Source: Nitrococcus sp. (GTDB lineage: Bacteria > Pseudomonadota > Gammaproteobacteria > Nitrococcales > Nitrococcaceae). Taken from it: 7,897 bases of DNA. Under the pieces are notes generated by a model. The model saw only the letters and a program-made list of their open reading frames with translations, had not been told where the DNA came from and made no database searches. Every line of letters begins with the position of its first letter. The stretch's first letter is position 1. Position numbers and translations under genes: made by a program. Positions 1-7,198 of this stretch are shown here, one piece after another. Where the stretch lies: NCBI GenBank assembly GCA_030452365.1, contig JAKDMK010000097.1, forward strand, positions 1-7,897, given 5' to 3'.

Positions 1-58
1 CCCCTATTGTCCCTGGTTTCCGCTCTTGGCCCAGATCCAATAGGCTGTAGGACGCTGG

Positions 59-412
59 CTATGCAACGCGAGGGGAGACCTTGCGCTCGATCTCCTCGGC
101 GAGGGTTCGCCGCGCCTGGCGGAGATCATATTCGGCCTGCAGGCGAACCCAGAATTCCGGCGTCGTACCGAAGTAACGCGCCAGGCGCAACGCCGTATCC
201 GCCGACAAGCCGCGCTGCCCGTTGATGAGCCCCGTGATCCGGTTCGCCGGGACGTGCAGTGCACGCGCCAGCGCCGCGGCGGAGAGTCCGAGCGGTTCCA
301 TAAATTCTTCATGAAGAATTTCGCCGGGAGAAATCGGGCTGTCACGCTCTTCGCCAGCCAACACGACATCATCGAACCGGGTCTGATGCAGCGTGTTCCG
401 GTCAATCGTCAT
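59..412 (-). CDS. higA: HigA-family XRE antitoxin, apparently orphaned
   Basis: This 117-residue protein matches the HigA antidote family. The family hallmark PGEILHEEFMEPLGLS lies at residues 29-44, followed by an XRE helix-turn-helix (about 44-72, including NRITGLINGQRGLSADTALR) and the characteristic FGTTPEFWVRLQ segment at 81-92. In intact modules HigA binds the HigB mRNA interferase and represses the operon through its helix-turn-helix. The ATG at 412 has a good ribosome site, GAGGTGG, about 4-10 bases upstream, so it is likely translated. A leader of roughly 25 residues precedes the usual start of the HigA fold; an internal start is possible, but the strong ribosome site supports 412. 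The upstream partner gene (425-622) looks broken, so this may be an antitoxin without a toxin, possibly kept as a regulator or acting against HigB elsewhere. Family assignment is confident; the orphan status is inferred. Confidence 0.92.
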   Translation of the reverse strand: MTIDRNTLHQTRFDDVVLAGEERDSPISPGEILHEEFMEPLGLSAAALARALHVPANRITGLINGQRGLSADTALRLARYFGTTPEFWVRLQAEYDLRQARRTLAEEIERKVSPRVA

Positions 413-424
413 GATCCACCTCGA

Positions 425-622
425 TCAATGATAGTCGCAGAACTCGACCTCCCACGCAGCGCCGGCGTCAAAGCGAAAGCAAATTCGCGACTGCGCATCC
501 ACGCGAATGCTCCACTGGCCTGCCTTCTCCCCGTCGAGCTTCTCCAAGCGGTTACGTGTCATCGTAATGCCGTAATGCTGAGTTAGTGCAACGCTACTGC
601 TGAACTCGGCAAACTCGGTCAA
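425..622 (-). pseudogene. decayed HigB-family toxin (C-terminal half only)
   Basis: The open frame gives 65 residues, whereas HigB toxins are about 90-95. Only the last 42 or so are recognisable: NRLEKLDGEKAGQWSIRV, then RICFRF and a terminal EVEFCDYH, matching the C-terminal beta-sheet half of RelE-fold HigB proteins. The conserved Trp expected just before RICF is Ser (QSRICF). The only start for the full frame is a TTG at 622 with no ribosome site, 7 bases after the upstream toxin's stop codon. On the minus strand 578-563 is an exact 8-bp tandem repeat (GCATTACG twice). Removing one copy joins the C-terminal frame to a weakly HigB-like stretch (SSAVALH, stop, LSI), which suggests a slippage frameshift plus a nonsense mutation. 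The first 25-30 residues are absent. It lies directly upstream of higA (12 bp), the normal higBA order. A divergent short toxin cannot be wholly excluded. Confidence 0.72.
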
Positions 623-628
623 ATGGAG

Positions 629-904
629 TCAATATACTGTATCGTGGTTACCGATATTGACTGGCACAATTCGTTCATCCTGAACAATTAGCTCCAGCGT
701 AATGCGGTAGGACAGGTTGATTGAGACGCAGTGCAGACCTTTCAGCCTGCCTTTCAGAGCATGCAGGCGTAGGGAAGGGTGGTGAGGGTTGGCCTGCAAC
801 AGCACGAGTGTTTTGCGGTACTGTTCCCGCAAGTCGGGATGAAGCTTCAAAAAACGAGCCGCTTGCCGGTTGTATTGCTGCGTGAAAATCAGCGAATAAC
901 TCAT
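629..904 (-). CDS. RelE/YafQ-family mRNA interferase toxin
   Basis: A 91-residue protein of the RelE/ParE superfamily, nearest in pattern to YafQ-like ribosome-dependent endoribonucleases that cut mRNA during translation. Visible family features are FLKLHPDLREQYRKTL (residues 18-33, helix region), NPHHPSLRLHALKGRLKG (39-56), SYRITLEL (65-72) and the C-terminal IGNHDTVY (84-91). His48, Arg67 and His87 fall where this family places substrate-binding or catalytic residues, so the toxin looks intact. Its ATG overlaps the TGA of the antitoxin by 4 bp (ATGA), indicating translational coupling in a two-gene operon with the Phd/YefM-like antitoxin upstream. The stop is followed within 7 bp by the decayed higB, so a junction between two TA modules lies at about 622-629. 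The family is clear; the exact subfamily and target are inferred. Confidence 0.9.
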   Translation of the reverse strand: MSYSLIFTQQYNRQAARFLKLHPDLREQYRKTLVLLQANPHHPSLRLHALKGRLKGLHCVSINLSYRITLELIVQDERIVPVNIGNHDTVY

Positions 905-1158
905 GCAAGTTCATCAAGCCGTTTCAGGTGCTCATCTACTGTTTCTTCAACAAAACGCCCTGCCTCCAGGTCTGATCGGCTTTCGGCAAGTGCCGCAATC
1001 AATTCGGATTCACGCAAGTACTGGTAATGCTCCAAGTCCATTACGACATAGCAATCCTTGCCACGAACCGACACCAGAGCTTCAGTCGCGCGGGTCAATG
1101 CCTCGGCAATTGCTGATACGCCCCGTGTTTTCAAGCTATTGGCAGTAATTGATCCCAT
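901..1158 (-). CDS. Phd/YefM-family antitoxin
   Basis: An 85-residue antitoxin. The N-terminal half (ITANSLKTRGVSAIAEAL, residues 4-21, then EALVSVRGKDCYVVMDLEHY, 26-45) is the Phd/YefM dimerising, DNA-binding fold. The C-terminal half (LRESELIAALAESRSDLE, 48-65, then GRFVEETVDEHLKRL) is the acidic helical tail that wraps and neutralises a RelE-fold toxin. Its TGA overlaps the start codon of the toxin by 4 bp. The ATG at 1158 is the first plausible start; its ribosome site is weak (GTGATGAG). The 60 bp upstream contain direct repeats and a short palindrome that could serve for autorepression by the antitoxin-toxin complex, as is usual for the family. Length and motifs are complete and I see no damage. 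Confidence 0.92.
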   Translation of the reverse strand: MGSITANSLKTRGVSAIAEALTRATEALVSVRGKDCYVVMDLEHYQYLRESELIAALAESRSDLEAGRFVEETVDEHLKRLDELA

Positions 1159-1176
1159 CTCATCACGCTACACTGC

Positions 1177-1218
1177 TTATCGTGCGTATTATCGTACTAT
1201 TAACAGTGTGATTCGCAC
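1177..1218 (-). promoter_or_regulatory. probable operator/promoter region of the Phd-RelE module
   Basis: Immediately upstream of the antitoxin start are two near-identical 9-mers in tandem with a 12-bp period: TTATCGTGC (1177-1185) and TTATCGTAC (1189-1197). Further out is an imperfect palindrome, GTGTG-ATT-CGCAC (1206-1218, one mismatch). Phd/YefM-type antitoxins usually repress their own operon by binding short repeats here. On the minus strand the segment is AT-rich and offers weak -10 candidates (TACGAT, GATAAT) below a TTGTGC. No single promoter assignment is convincing. The repeats are seen; their function as an operator is inferred. Confidence 0.4.
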
Positions 1219-1248
1219 AAGTCTATTTGTTGCTAAGAGCCGATTGTT

Positions 1249-1290
1249 GGATTACGTGGATTACGGGATTACGGGATTACGGGATTACGG
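1249..1290 (+). repeat. short tandem array, GGATTACG-type 8-bp unit
   Basis: Five GATTAC cores start at 1250, 1259, 1267, 1275 and 1283, with spacings of 9, 8, 8 and 8 bp. The last three units are exact GGGATTAC copies (1265-1288), followed by GG. The G-runs separated by ATTAC loops could in principle form a two-layer quadruplex on the plus strand. The array lies between two TA modules and in no credible gene. It is a simple-sequence repeat, prone to copy-number change. Confidence 0.85.
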
Positions 1291-1526
1291 TGAACGTTAC
1301 CATTTACATCAATGCTTGCTTGCCGGTTATCCCTCCTGCTGTTCCTTCGGCGCCCTCGCCGAGCGGGGCGCAAACGATAGCCCCACCTCAAACGCCGCCG
1401 CCGCTCGCGTCAGCGGCCTCTAATCAGGCCCAAGCTCCACATCGCCATCAGGCCATCCATCACGCCGGCCGGCGCCCCTCAGATAACACGATCAGCGGTC
1501 CATCGATTATCGGGATCGCTCTCTGA

Positions 1527-2135
1527 TCACCCGTCGAGGCGGTAACGCTCAAATAGCTCCATGAGAAGCCTTGGTAACCGATTAAGGGGAGTCGTAACCG
1601 AGTGGCCGAGCGCGTTATTCGCCCGATCGAACAGCGCAACTGCTATTTCGTCGTCATCATGGGCCGCGCGGTAGGCGATGCCATCGGGGCGCTCGGTGTG
1701 GTCGTGGAGCGCCCGTGACCAGGCTTGAGAGAGGTGATAGCGTCCGGTGGTTGCCGTCGCGTTGGCGCGCAGGCCGCTCAGATGCCGCCCGTAGAGCGGC
1801 ACAAGCCTGAGCGGTCGCCGCAGTTGAAACGTCGCGAGTGAGCGCATTTCGATATCCTCCCATGGGACAAGATCATTGAGACGATGGCGCAGAAGCGTCT
1901 CGGCAAAGGCACCTGCCTGGCGATACGCCAGATAGCAGACCCCATAACTCTCGCATGGGTCATTGAACCGATAGCCAATGCCGGTACCGAAGTATCTCGG
2001 ATCCTGCTTTGTATAATGGATTCGGTAGAGGCAACCGTCTGGCGGCGCGGGCGCCGAGGGGAGGGAGCGTAACACAAGATCGGCGGGCGGGAGGCGCTCC
2101 TCAACCACCTCCCTGTTCCCCGAATGCTCGGGCAA
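1527..2135 (-). CDS. RES-domain toxin (NAD+-degrading family)
   Basis: The protein (202 residues from a TTG at 2135) carries a RES domain, the toxin family that depletes NAD+ (Res/MbcT). Seen in order: LYRIHYTKQDPRYFG (36-50) with the conserved Arg at 38; YLAYRQAGAFAETLLR (68-83) with the conserved Glu at 79; and DGIAYRAAHDDDEIAVALF (151-169), the segment that normally holds the third signature residue. By alignment from memory the usual Ser in Y-x-S-R is Ala157 here, and the following Arg is also Ala, so catalysis may be altered or lost. It overlaps the end of the upstream antitoxin gene. A GTG at 2108 gives a tighter 8-bp overlap (GTGGTTGA) and may be the real start; it still leaves the whole domain intact. 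Family confident, start codon and activity uncertain. Confidence 0.88.
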   Translation of the reverse strand: MPEHSGNREVVEERLPPADLVLRSLPSAPAPPDGCLYRIHYTKQDPRYFGTGIGYRFNDPCESYGVCYLAYRQAGAFAETLLRHRLNDLVPWEDIEMRSLATFQLRRPLRLVPLYGRHLSGLRANATATTGRYHLSQAWSRALHDHTERPDGIAYRAAHDDDEIAVALFDRANNALGHSVTTPLNRLPRLLMELFERYRLDG

Positions 2136-2739
2136 GAGGGCGGAGCATCGGATGACTCTGCCCGCTTCGAATGATCTCCATGGGCGACCGCCCTTGGAGC
2201 TCCGAGTGGGGTTGCATTAGCCACTCGAGACGGCGGTAGGGCGAGGCCGCGCGCAGCTCCGTGAGCACCGGTCCTAGTCGCTCATACTGGCGTCCAGCCT
2301 CGTCGAGCTGGATGCTCGGGATGTGGTATCCGTGGCGATCCTGCAGCGCAATAAGCGCACCGCGCTGTATGCGCCGACGGATCGACTCCGGCTTTACCCC
2401 TTCGCGCTCGGCCAGTAGCGCTAGGGGAACTGTTCCGCCTGCCTGCTCGACAATCTGCCGGCGCCGCTCGATACCCCTGGCTCTCGCCTTGGCTAGCGGG
2501 GAGGTGGCTTTGTCCTCAAGAATCTGTGCCATCAGGACGGTAACAAGCATGTTCGGATCGTCCTGGCTCAACGCCGCTCGCACCTCGTCTTCGGTCAGAC
2601 GCACGGCAATGGCTTCGAGTCGCTGCAAGAGTATATGCCGAAGGCTGTCGTGATTCTCGGCGTTCGGCGCCGAGCGCACGTCACTGCGGGAGTTCGCCAT
2701 GCAATACACCAGATACTGTCGCGCGTGTCGTTGTTCCAT
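2101..2739 (-). CDS. antitoxin of the RES toxin: HTH plus DUF2384/MbcA-like domain
   Basis: This is the gene upstream of the RES toxin, read as its antitoxin. From the ATG at 2739 it encodes 212 residues; a further ATG at 2700 (199 residues) is equally plausible, and a TTG at 2802 would add 21 unconvincing residues. Numbered from 2739: a helical N-terminal region (30-100); an excisionase-like winged helix-turn-helix, LLAEREGVKPESIRRRIQRG (108-127), then RHGYHIPSIQLD (135-146); and a C-terminal segment, LEWLMQPHSELQGRSPMEII (171-190), ending ARAFGEQGGG. The last part follows the DUF2384 toxin-binding pattern of Xre/MbcA/ParS antitoxins (W-L-x-x-P-x-x-x-L-x-G-R-x-P-x-E). The usual Xre domain is not visible; the DNA-binding part looks Xis/MerR-like. 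It overlaps the toxin gene, consistent with translational coupling. Role as antitoxin is inferred from domain and context. Confidence 0.82.
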   Translation of the reverse strand: MEQRHARQYLVYCMANSRSDVRSAPNAENHDSLRHILLQRLEAIAVRLTEDEVRAALSQDDPNMLVTVLMAQILEDKATSPLAKARARGIERRRQIVEQAGGTVPLALLAEREGVKPESIRRRIQRGALIALQDRHGYHIPSIQLDEAGRQYERLGPVLTELRAASPYRRLEWLMQPHSELQGRSPMEIIRSGQSHPMLRPLARAFGEQGGG

Positions 2740-2740
2740 A

Positions 2741-2766
2741 GTTATACGATACGCAGGACTTGTCCA
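2741..2766 (-). promoter_or_regulatory. weak promoter candidate for the RES module
   Basis: On the minus strand TATAAC (2746-2741, five of six to the -10 consensus) lies 2 bases upstream of the ATG at 2739, with TGGACA (2766-2761) upstream. The 14-bp spacing is too short for an ideal sigma-70 promoter. If TATAAC is a true -10 box, translation would have to begin at the ATG at 2700. Tentative. Confidence 0.25.
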
Positions 2767-2773
2767 GTGTGGC

Positions 2774-2940
2774 CACGCCAGCGGCTGCCTCGATGAGTTC
2801 AACCTTCCCGGCTATCGGCTCCACCGGCTCAAGGGGCGAATTCTTCGCGCTATGCAACTGACGTCGATGGCCCTTGGCGGATTACGTTCGAATGGGAGGA
2901 CGGGGATGCGTAACGGGTTGATCTTGAGCAGTATCACCAA
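2774..2940 (+). pseudogene. decayed HigB-family toxin remnant on the plus strand
   Basis: The plus strand holds a broken HigB-like toxin. In the first frame 2774-2836 reads HASGCLDEFNLPGYRLHRLKG, with the LPGYRLHxLKG motif of HigB proteins. The match then moves to another frame: RYATDVDGPWRITFEWEDGD ends at 2907, then A, a TAA stop at 2911-2913, and RVDLEQYH to 2937. The family expects about 11 residues between LKG and GPW, 33 bases; 32 are present, so a single-base deletion near 2837 explains the shift. TAA stands where an aromatic codon such as TAT would be expected. The N-terminal 40 or so residues are not recognisable, and no HigA follows: the sequence runs into the dapB 3' end. It opposes every other gene here and overlaps the likely promoter of the RES module. 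I am fairly sure of the family and that it is dead. Confidence 0.8.
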
Positions 2941-2987
2941 TGCTCTCGCGGCTGCATGCATATGGCCGGCTTGAATGTCAACAGGTC

Positions 2988-3797
<810 letters not shown>

Positions 3798-3813
3798 CTA
3801 TCGGGCATGTTGG

Positions 3814-4947
3814 TTAGAATTTCATGTTCTCAAAGAATGACTTGACTGAATCCAGCCAACTATTGCTCTGCGGGTTGTGCCGGTCACCACCTACTTCCAG
3901 CGTCTCGGCCAGCTCTTCGAGCAACTCCTTCTGTCTGGCCGTGAGATTGACGGGGGTCTCAACCTTCACCCGGCAGAGCAGATCGCCGTGCGAACCGCCG
4001 CGCACGGGCTGCACGCCCTTGCCGCGGACGCGAAAGATTCGCCCGGATTGGGTTCCTGCAGGCACCTGCAGAGTGACACGACCGTCTAAGGTCGGCACTT
4101 CCAGCTCCCCTCCGAGCGTGGCAGTGGGCATGCTGATCGGAATATCACAGCGCAGGTGCGACCCGTCACGCTTGAATATCGGGTGATCACGCACGGTAAT
4201 CTGCACGTAAAGATCGCCGGGCGGAGCGCCTCTCTCGCCGGGCTCCCCCTCCCCTGCAAGGCGGATTCGATCGCCCGTATCCACGCCAGCCGGAACCCTC
4301 ACCGAAAGGTTTTTTTGCTCCGGAACACGGCCATTGCCGTTACACCGCCGGCAGGGCGTGGAAATTACGCTGCCGCTTCCCCGACAGCGGGGACAAGTCT
4401 GGCGGATGGCGAAGAAGCCTTGTTGGACACGAACCTCGCCGTGCCCCTGACAGGTGGTACAGGTCTGCGGCTTGCTGCCCTGAGCGGCACCGCTTCCACC
4501 GCACGCCCCGCACCTGACCATGGTGGGCACCTCAAAATCCTTCTCGGTACCCGCAACCGCCTCTTCCAGCGAAAGCTCCAATGTGAAACGCAGATCAGCG
4601 CCGCGGAATGCGCCCGCGCCGCCATGGCCGGCGCCACCGCCGAAAATATCGCCAAAGACGTCGGAAAAGATATCGGCGAAGTTGCCTGCGCCAGCGCCGA
4701 AGCCGCCCGCTCCGGCGCCTGCATTGACACCGGCGTGGCCAAATTGATCATAAGCCGCGCGTTTCTGCGGATCGCTCAGGATCTCGTAGGCTTCCTTTGC
4801 GTCCTTGAAACGAACCTCCGCTTCTTGGCTCTCGGGATTGCGGTCGGGATGATACTTCATCGCCATGCGCCGATAGGCCTGTTTGAGCTCGGCCTCTGAC
4901 GCGTTAGGCGCCACCCCTAGAATCTCGTAGTAATCTCTTTCCGCCAT
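3814..4947 (-). CDS. dnaJ: chaperone protein DnaJ (Hsp40)
   Basis: DnaJ delivers unfolded clients to DnaK and stimulates its ATPase. The 377-residue protein is full length for a type I J-protein. Domains in order: J domain (1-70) with the essential HPD at 33-35; Gly/Phe-rich linker (about 71-115, including [16 protein letters not shown]); zinc-binding domain with all four CxxCxGxG repeats (starting Cys146, Cys163, Cys185, Cys199), so all eight zinc cysteines are present; and two C-terminal beta domains (about 210-345) ending in a dimerisation helix. The ATG at 4947 gives the canonical [11 protein letters not shown] start; the ribosome site is weak. It is separated from dnaK by 246 bp containing a strong hairpin and its own possible -10 box, so dnaJ may be partly uncoupled from dnaK. 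Confidence 0.98.
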   Translation of the reverse strand: MAERDYYEILGVAPNASEAELKQAYRRMAMKYHPDRNPESQEAEVRFKDAKEAYEILSDPQKRAAYDQFGHAGVNAGAGAGGFGAGAGNFADIFSDVFGDIFGGGAGHGGAGAFRGADLRFTLELSLEEAVAGTEKDFEVPTMVRCGACGGSGAAQGSKPQTCTTCQGHGEVRVQQGFFAIRQTCPRCRGSGSVISTPCRRCNGNGRVPEQKNLSVRVPAGVDTGDRIRLAGEGEPGERGAPPGDLYVQITVRDHPIFKRDGSHLRCDIPISMPTATLGGELEVPTLDGRVTLQVPAGTQSGRIFRVRGKGVQPVRGGSHGDLLCRVKVETPVNLTARQKELLEELAETLEVGGDRHNPQSNSWLDSVKSFFENMKF

Positions 4948-5000
4948 CAGCTGAACGCTCGGCCCCTGTTTTGACTCATCCCCTGCAAAAATCGGAGGGA

Positions 5001-5006
5001 ATTATA
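5001..5006 (-). promoter_or_regulatory. candidate -10 box in front of dnaJ
   Basis: A perfect TATAAT on the minus strand lies 54 bases upstream of the dnaJ ATG, in an otherwise GC-rich gap. The hexamer 17 bp further upstream is TGGGAA, only three of six to the -35 consensus. The plus strand also reads TATAAT over 5003-5008 because the site is nearly symmetric. It could be a secondary promoter that adds DnaJ and DapB independently of heat-shock transcripts. Function is inferred. Confidence 0.35.
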
Positions 5007-5111
5007 ATCAGATCGGACCGCACTTCCCAGTTGTTCGGCCCCCTAGATCCATCAACTTGGGGGAGTTGCCCCTCTCCGATCACTGATCACTTGCGCTGCC
5101 CACCGCCGCGC

Positions 5112-5158
5112 TCCCGCGCGCGCGGTAGGGGCGAACCCGCCTTGCCGCCGGCGCGGGA
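5112..5158 (-). promoter_or_regulatory. strong GC-rich hairpin in the dnaK-dnaJ gap
   Basis: Arms at 5112-5125 and 5145-5158 pair at 12 of 14 positions (outer eight perfect, TCCCGCGC/GCGCGGGA), around a 19-base loop. No T-run follows on the minus strand, so it is not a classical intrinsic terminator; attenuation, RNA processing or mRNA 3'-end protection of dnaK are possible. The gap also holds the short palindrome GATCA-C-TGATC at 5078-5088. Structure is seen; role is inferred. Confidence 0.5.
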
Positions 5159-5193
5159 ACACACAGAGCCCGTTGCGCCGGCATCGAGCCGGA

Positions 5194-7131
5194 TTACTTC
5201 TTGTCATCCTTGACTTCTTCAAACTCGGCGTCGACCACGTCTTCCTGGCCGGTTTCACGCGCACTGCCGGTTTGCTGCCCTCCCCCGCCGGGCTTATCCC
5301 CTTCGCCCGTGCCGCCGCTCTGATAAGCGCGCTCTGCAAGCTTGCCGGATTTCTCCGCCAACGCCTCCGTTTTGCTCTCGATCACGGCCTTGTCGTTGCC
5401 CTTCATTGCCTCTTCCAATGCGGCAATGGCATCCTCTAAGTCCTTTTTCTCGGACTCCGAGATCTTCTCGCCAAGGTCACGCATGGACTTGCGGGTGCCA
5501 TGGACGAGATTGTCCGCCTGATTGCGGGCATCCACCAATTCGCGCGCCTTGCGATCTTCCTCGCGATGCGCCTCGGCATCCTTGACCATGCGCTCGATCT
5601 CCTCATCATTGAGACCGCTTGAGGCTTTGATCTGGATGGACTGCTGTTTGCCGGTGGCTTTATCACGCGCCGAAACGTGCAGAATGCCATTCGCATCGAT
5701 ATCGAAAGTGACCTCAATCTGCGGCACTCCGCGCGGGGCCGGTGGAATATCCTGCAAATCGAATCGGCCAAGGGACTTGTTGTGTTTTGCCACTTCCCGC
5801 TCACCCTGCAGCACGTGCACGGTAACCGCGGTCTGGTTATCCTCCGCCGTAGAGAACACCTGATTTGCCTTGGTCGGGATCGTGGTGTTCTTGTCGATCA
5901 ACTTGGTCATTACACCGCCGAGAGTCTCGATACCCAGTGACAGCGGAGTTACGTCCAGCAACAGCACATCCTTGACGTCGCCGCCGAGCACACCCGCCTG
6001 GACAGCCGCGCCGAGCGCCACCGCCTCATCTGGGTTAACATCCTTGCGCGGCTCTTTGCCGAAGATCTCCTTGACCAGTTCCTGCACCTTTGGCATCCGA
6101 GTCTGGCCGCCGACCAGGATCACCTCATCGACCTCGGATGCGGAAAGCTCCGCGTCCTTTAACGCAATCCTGCAGGGCTCGGCCGTGCGCTTGACGATGT
6201 CCTCGACCAGCGCCTCGAGCTTGGCCCGGGTCAGCTTCAGATTCAAGTGCTTCGGTCCGGCGCGATCCGCAGTGATGTAGGGCAGATTGATCTCCGTCTG
6301 CTGAGCGAATGACAGCTCGATCTTGGCTTTTTCGGCCGCTTCCTTGAGGCGCTGCAAAGCCAGCCGATCGCCGGACAGGTCGATGCCCTGATCCTTCTTG
6401 AACTCGGCAATCAGATAGCTGATGATCGCGCGGTCGAAATCTTCGCCGCCGAGGAAGGTATCGCCGTGCGTGGAGAGCACCTCGAACTGATGCTCGCCCT
6501 CGACTTCGGCAATCTCGATGATGGAGATATCGAACGTGCCGCCGCCCAGGTCGAAGACGGCCACCTTACGGTCGCCACCGCGCTTGTCCAGGCCGTAAGC
6601 CAGCGCGGCCGCGGTGGGCTCATTGATGATGCGCTTAACCTCAAGACCAGCGATGCGACCGGCGTCCTTCGTCGCCTGCCGCTGAGAGTCGTTGAAGTAG
6701 GCGGGCACGGTAATCACCGCCTCCTTGACCTCCTCACCGAGATAATCCTCGGCGGTCTTCTTCATCTTTATCAACGTGCGGGCAGAAATCTCCGGAGACG
6801 CCATCTTCTTGCCGTAAACCTCCACCCAGGCGTCACCGTTGTCGGCCCTGACGATCTTGTAGGGCATCTCGCGCACGTCGCGCTGCACGACTTCTTCCTC
6901 GTAGCGCCGGCCGATCAGACGCTTGACGGCATAGACCGTATTCTCCGGATTGGTAACCGCCTGTCGCTTTGCCGGGGCGCCGGTCAAAACCTCGCCATCC
7001 TCGGTAAAGGCCACCACGGATGGGGTCGTACGATCGCCCTCGGCGTTCTCTATAACTCGGGCCTTACCCCCTTCCATCACGGCTACGCAGGAATTCGTCG
7101 TGCCCAAGTCAATGCCGATGATCTTACCCAT
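5194..7131 (-). CDS. dnaK: molecular chaperone DnaK (Hsp70)
   Basis: DnaK binds exposed hydrophobic segments of client proteins in an ATP-driven cycle with DnaJ and GrpE. At 645 residues it is normal for the proteobacterial family. The ATPase domain (1 to about 385) shows the phosphate 1 motif [13 protein letters not shown] (6-18), [13 protein letters not shown] (168-180), phosphate 2 [11 protein letters not shown] (193-203) with Thr200 equivalent to the autophosphorylated Thr199 of E. coli, and the adenosine motif [10 protein letters not shown] (338-347). The interdomain linker is [11 protein letters not shown] (388-398). The substrate domain and helical lid follow. A Gly-rich tail (606-625) leads to the conserved EEVKD-type end (EEVKDDKK). 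The ATG at 7131 has a purine-rich ribosome site (GAGAGGGAG). It follows grpE by 90 bp with a heat-shock-like promoter candidate at the grpE end. No anomalies. Confidence 0.99.
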   Translation of the reverse strand: MGKIIGIDLGTTNSCVAVMEGGKARVIENAEGDRTTPSVVAFTEDGEVLTGAPAKRQAVTNPENTVYAVKRLIGRRYEEEVVQRDVREMPYKIVRADNGDAWVEVYGKKMASPEISARTLIKMKKTAEDYLGEEVKEAVITVPAYFNDSQRQATKDAGRIAGLEVKRIINEPTAAALAYGLDKRGGDRKVAVFDLGGGTFDISIIEIAEVEGEHQFEVLSTHGDTFLGGEDFDRAIISYLIAEFKKDQGIDLSGDRLALQRLKEAAEKAKIELSFAQQTEINLPYITADRAGPKHLNLKLTRAKLEALVEDIVKRTAEPCRIALKDAELSASEVDEVILVGGQTRMPKVQELVKEIFGKEPRKDVNPDEAVALGAAVQAGVLGGDVKDVLLLDVTPLSLGIETLGGVMTKLIDKNTTIPTKANQVFSTAEDNQTAVTVHVLQGEREVAKHNKSLGRFDLQDIPPAPRGVPQIEVTFDIDANGILHVSARDKATGKQQSIQIKASSGLNDEEIERMVKDAEAHREEDRKARELVDARNQADNLVHGTRKSMRDLGEKISESEKKDLEDAIAALEEAMKGNDKAVIESKTEALAEKSGKLAERAYQSGGTGEGDKPGGGGQQTGSARETGQEDVVDAEFEEVKDDKK

Positions 7132-7198
7132 AAGCTTGTGCTCCCTCTCTCACCTCGTGACCGTTGGCATGCTCGCTAGAATCCAAATCTGCTTGGTT

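Larger units (their letters stand above)
1159..1526. other. gene-free spacer between two TA modules
   Basis: This 368-bp stretch separates the Phd antitoxin start from the RES toxin stop. The right-hand part of the antitoxin control region and the 8-bp tandem array occupy 1159-1290. From 1291 to 1526 I see no supportable gene: the only open frame is Pro/Ala-rich with no family resemblance and no proper start. Two small GC hairpins are visible: GCCGCT-CGCGTC-AGCGGC (1400-1417) and the perfect palindrome CGCCGGCCGGCG (1463-1474). Neither is followed by a T-run on either strand, so a classical intrinsic terminator is not supported. Confidence 0.6.

Noticed and set aside
1..58. Possible RNA gene or attachment site at the left edge
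   Set aside because: No tRNA fold, terminator or repeated end is visible, and the edge is too short to judge.
4..405. Minus-strand open frame of 133 codons overlapping higA
   Set aside because: It is an out-of-frame shadow of higA, Arg/Ser-rich, with no motif; the higA frame has the ribosome site and family pattern.
1249..1290. Possible CRISPR-like array
   Set aside because: The unit is only 8 bp, there are no unique spacers and no cas genes; it is a simple tandem repeat.
1227..1526. Plus-strand Pro/Ala-rich open frame of 99 codons
   Set aside because: It begins inside the tandem repeat zone without an ATG or ribosome site, has low-complexity composition and resembles no family; most likely a chance frame in GC-rich spacer DNA.
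2941..2987. Surviving higA start after the plus-strand higB remnant, or a dapB terminator
   Set aside because: An ATG at 2940 opens a frame without any HigA motif that runs antisense through dapB, and there is no hairpin with a T-run. TGCATGCA is merely a short palindrome.
4156..4899. Long plus-strand open frame (247 codons) opposite dnaJ
   Set aside because: It is the antisense shadow of dnaJ, whose J domain and zinc motifs are complete; the antisense frame shows no family motif.
6466..7179. Long plus-strand open frame (237 codons) opposite dnaK
   Set aside because: It is an antisense shadow of the dnaK ATPase domain, a common artefact in GC-rich coding sequence.
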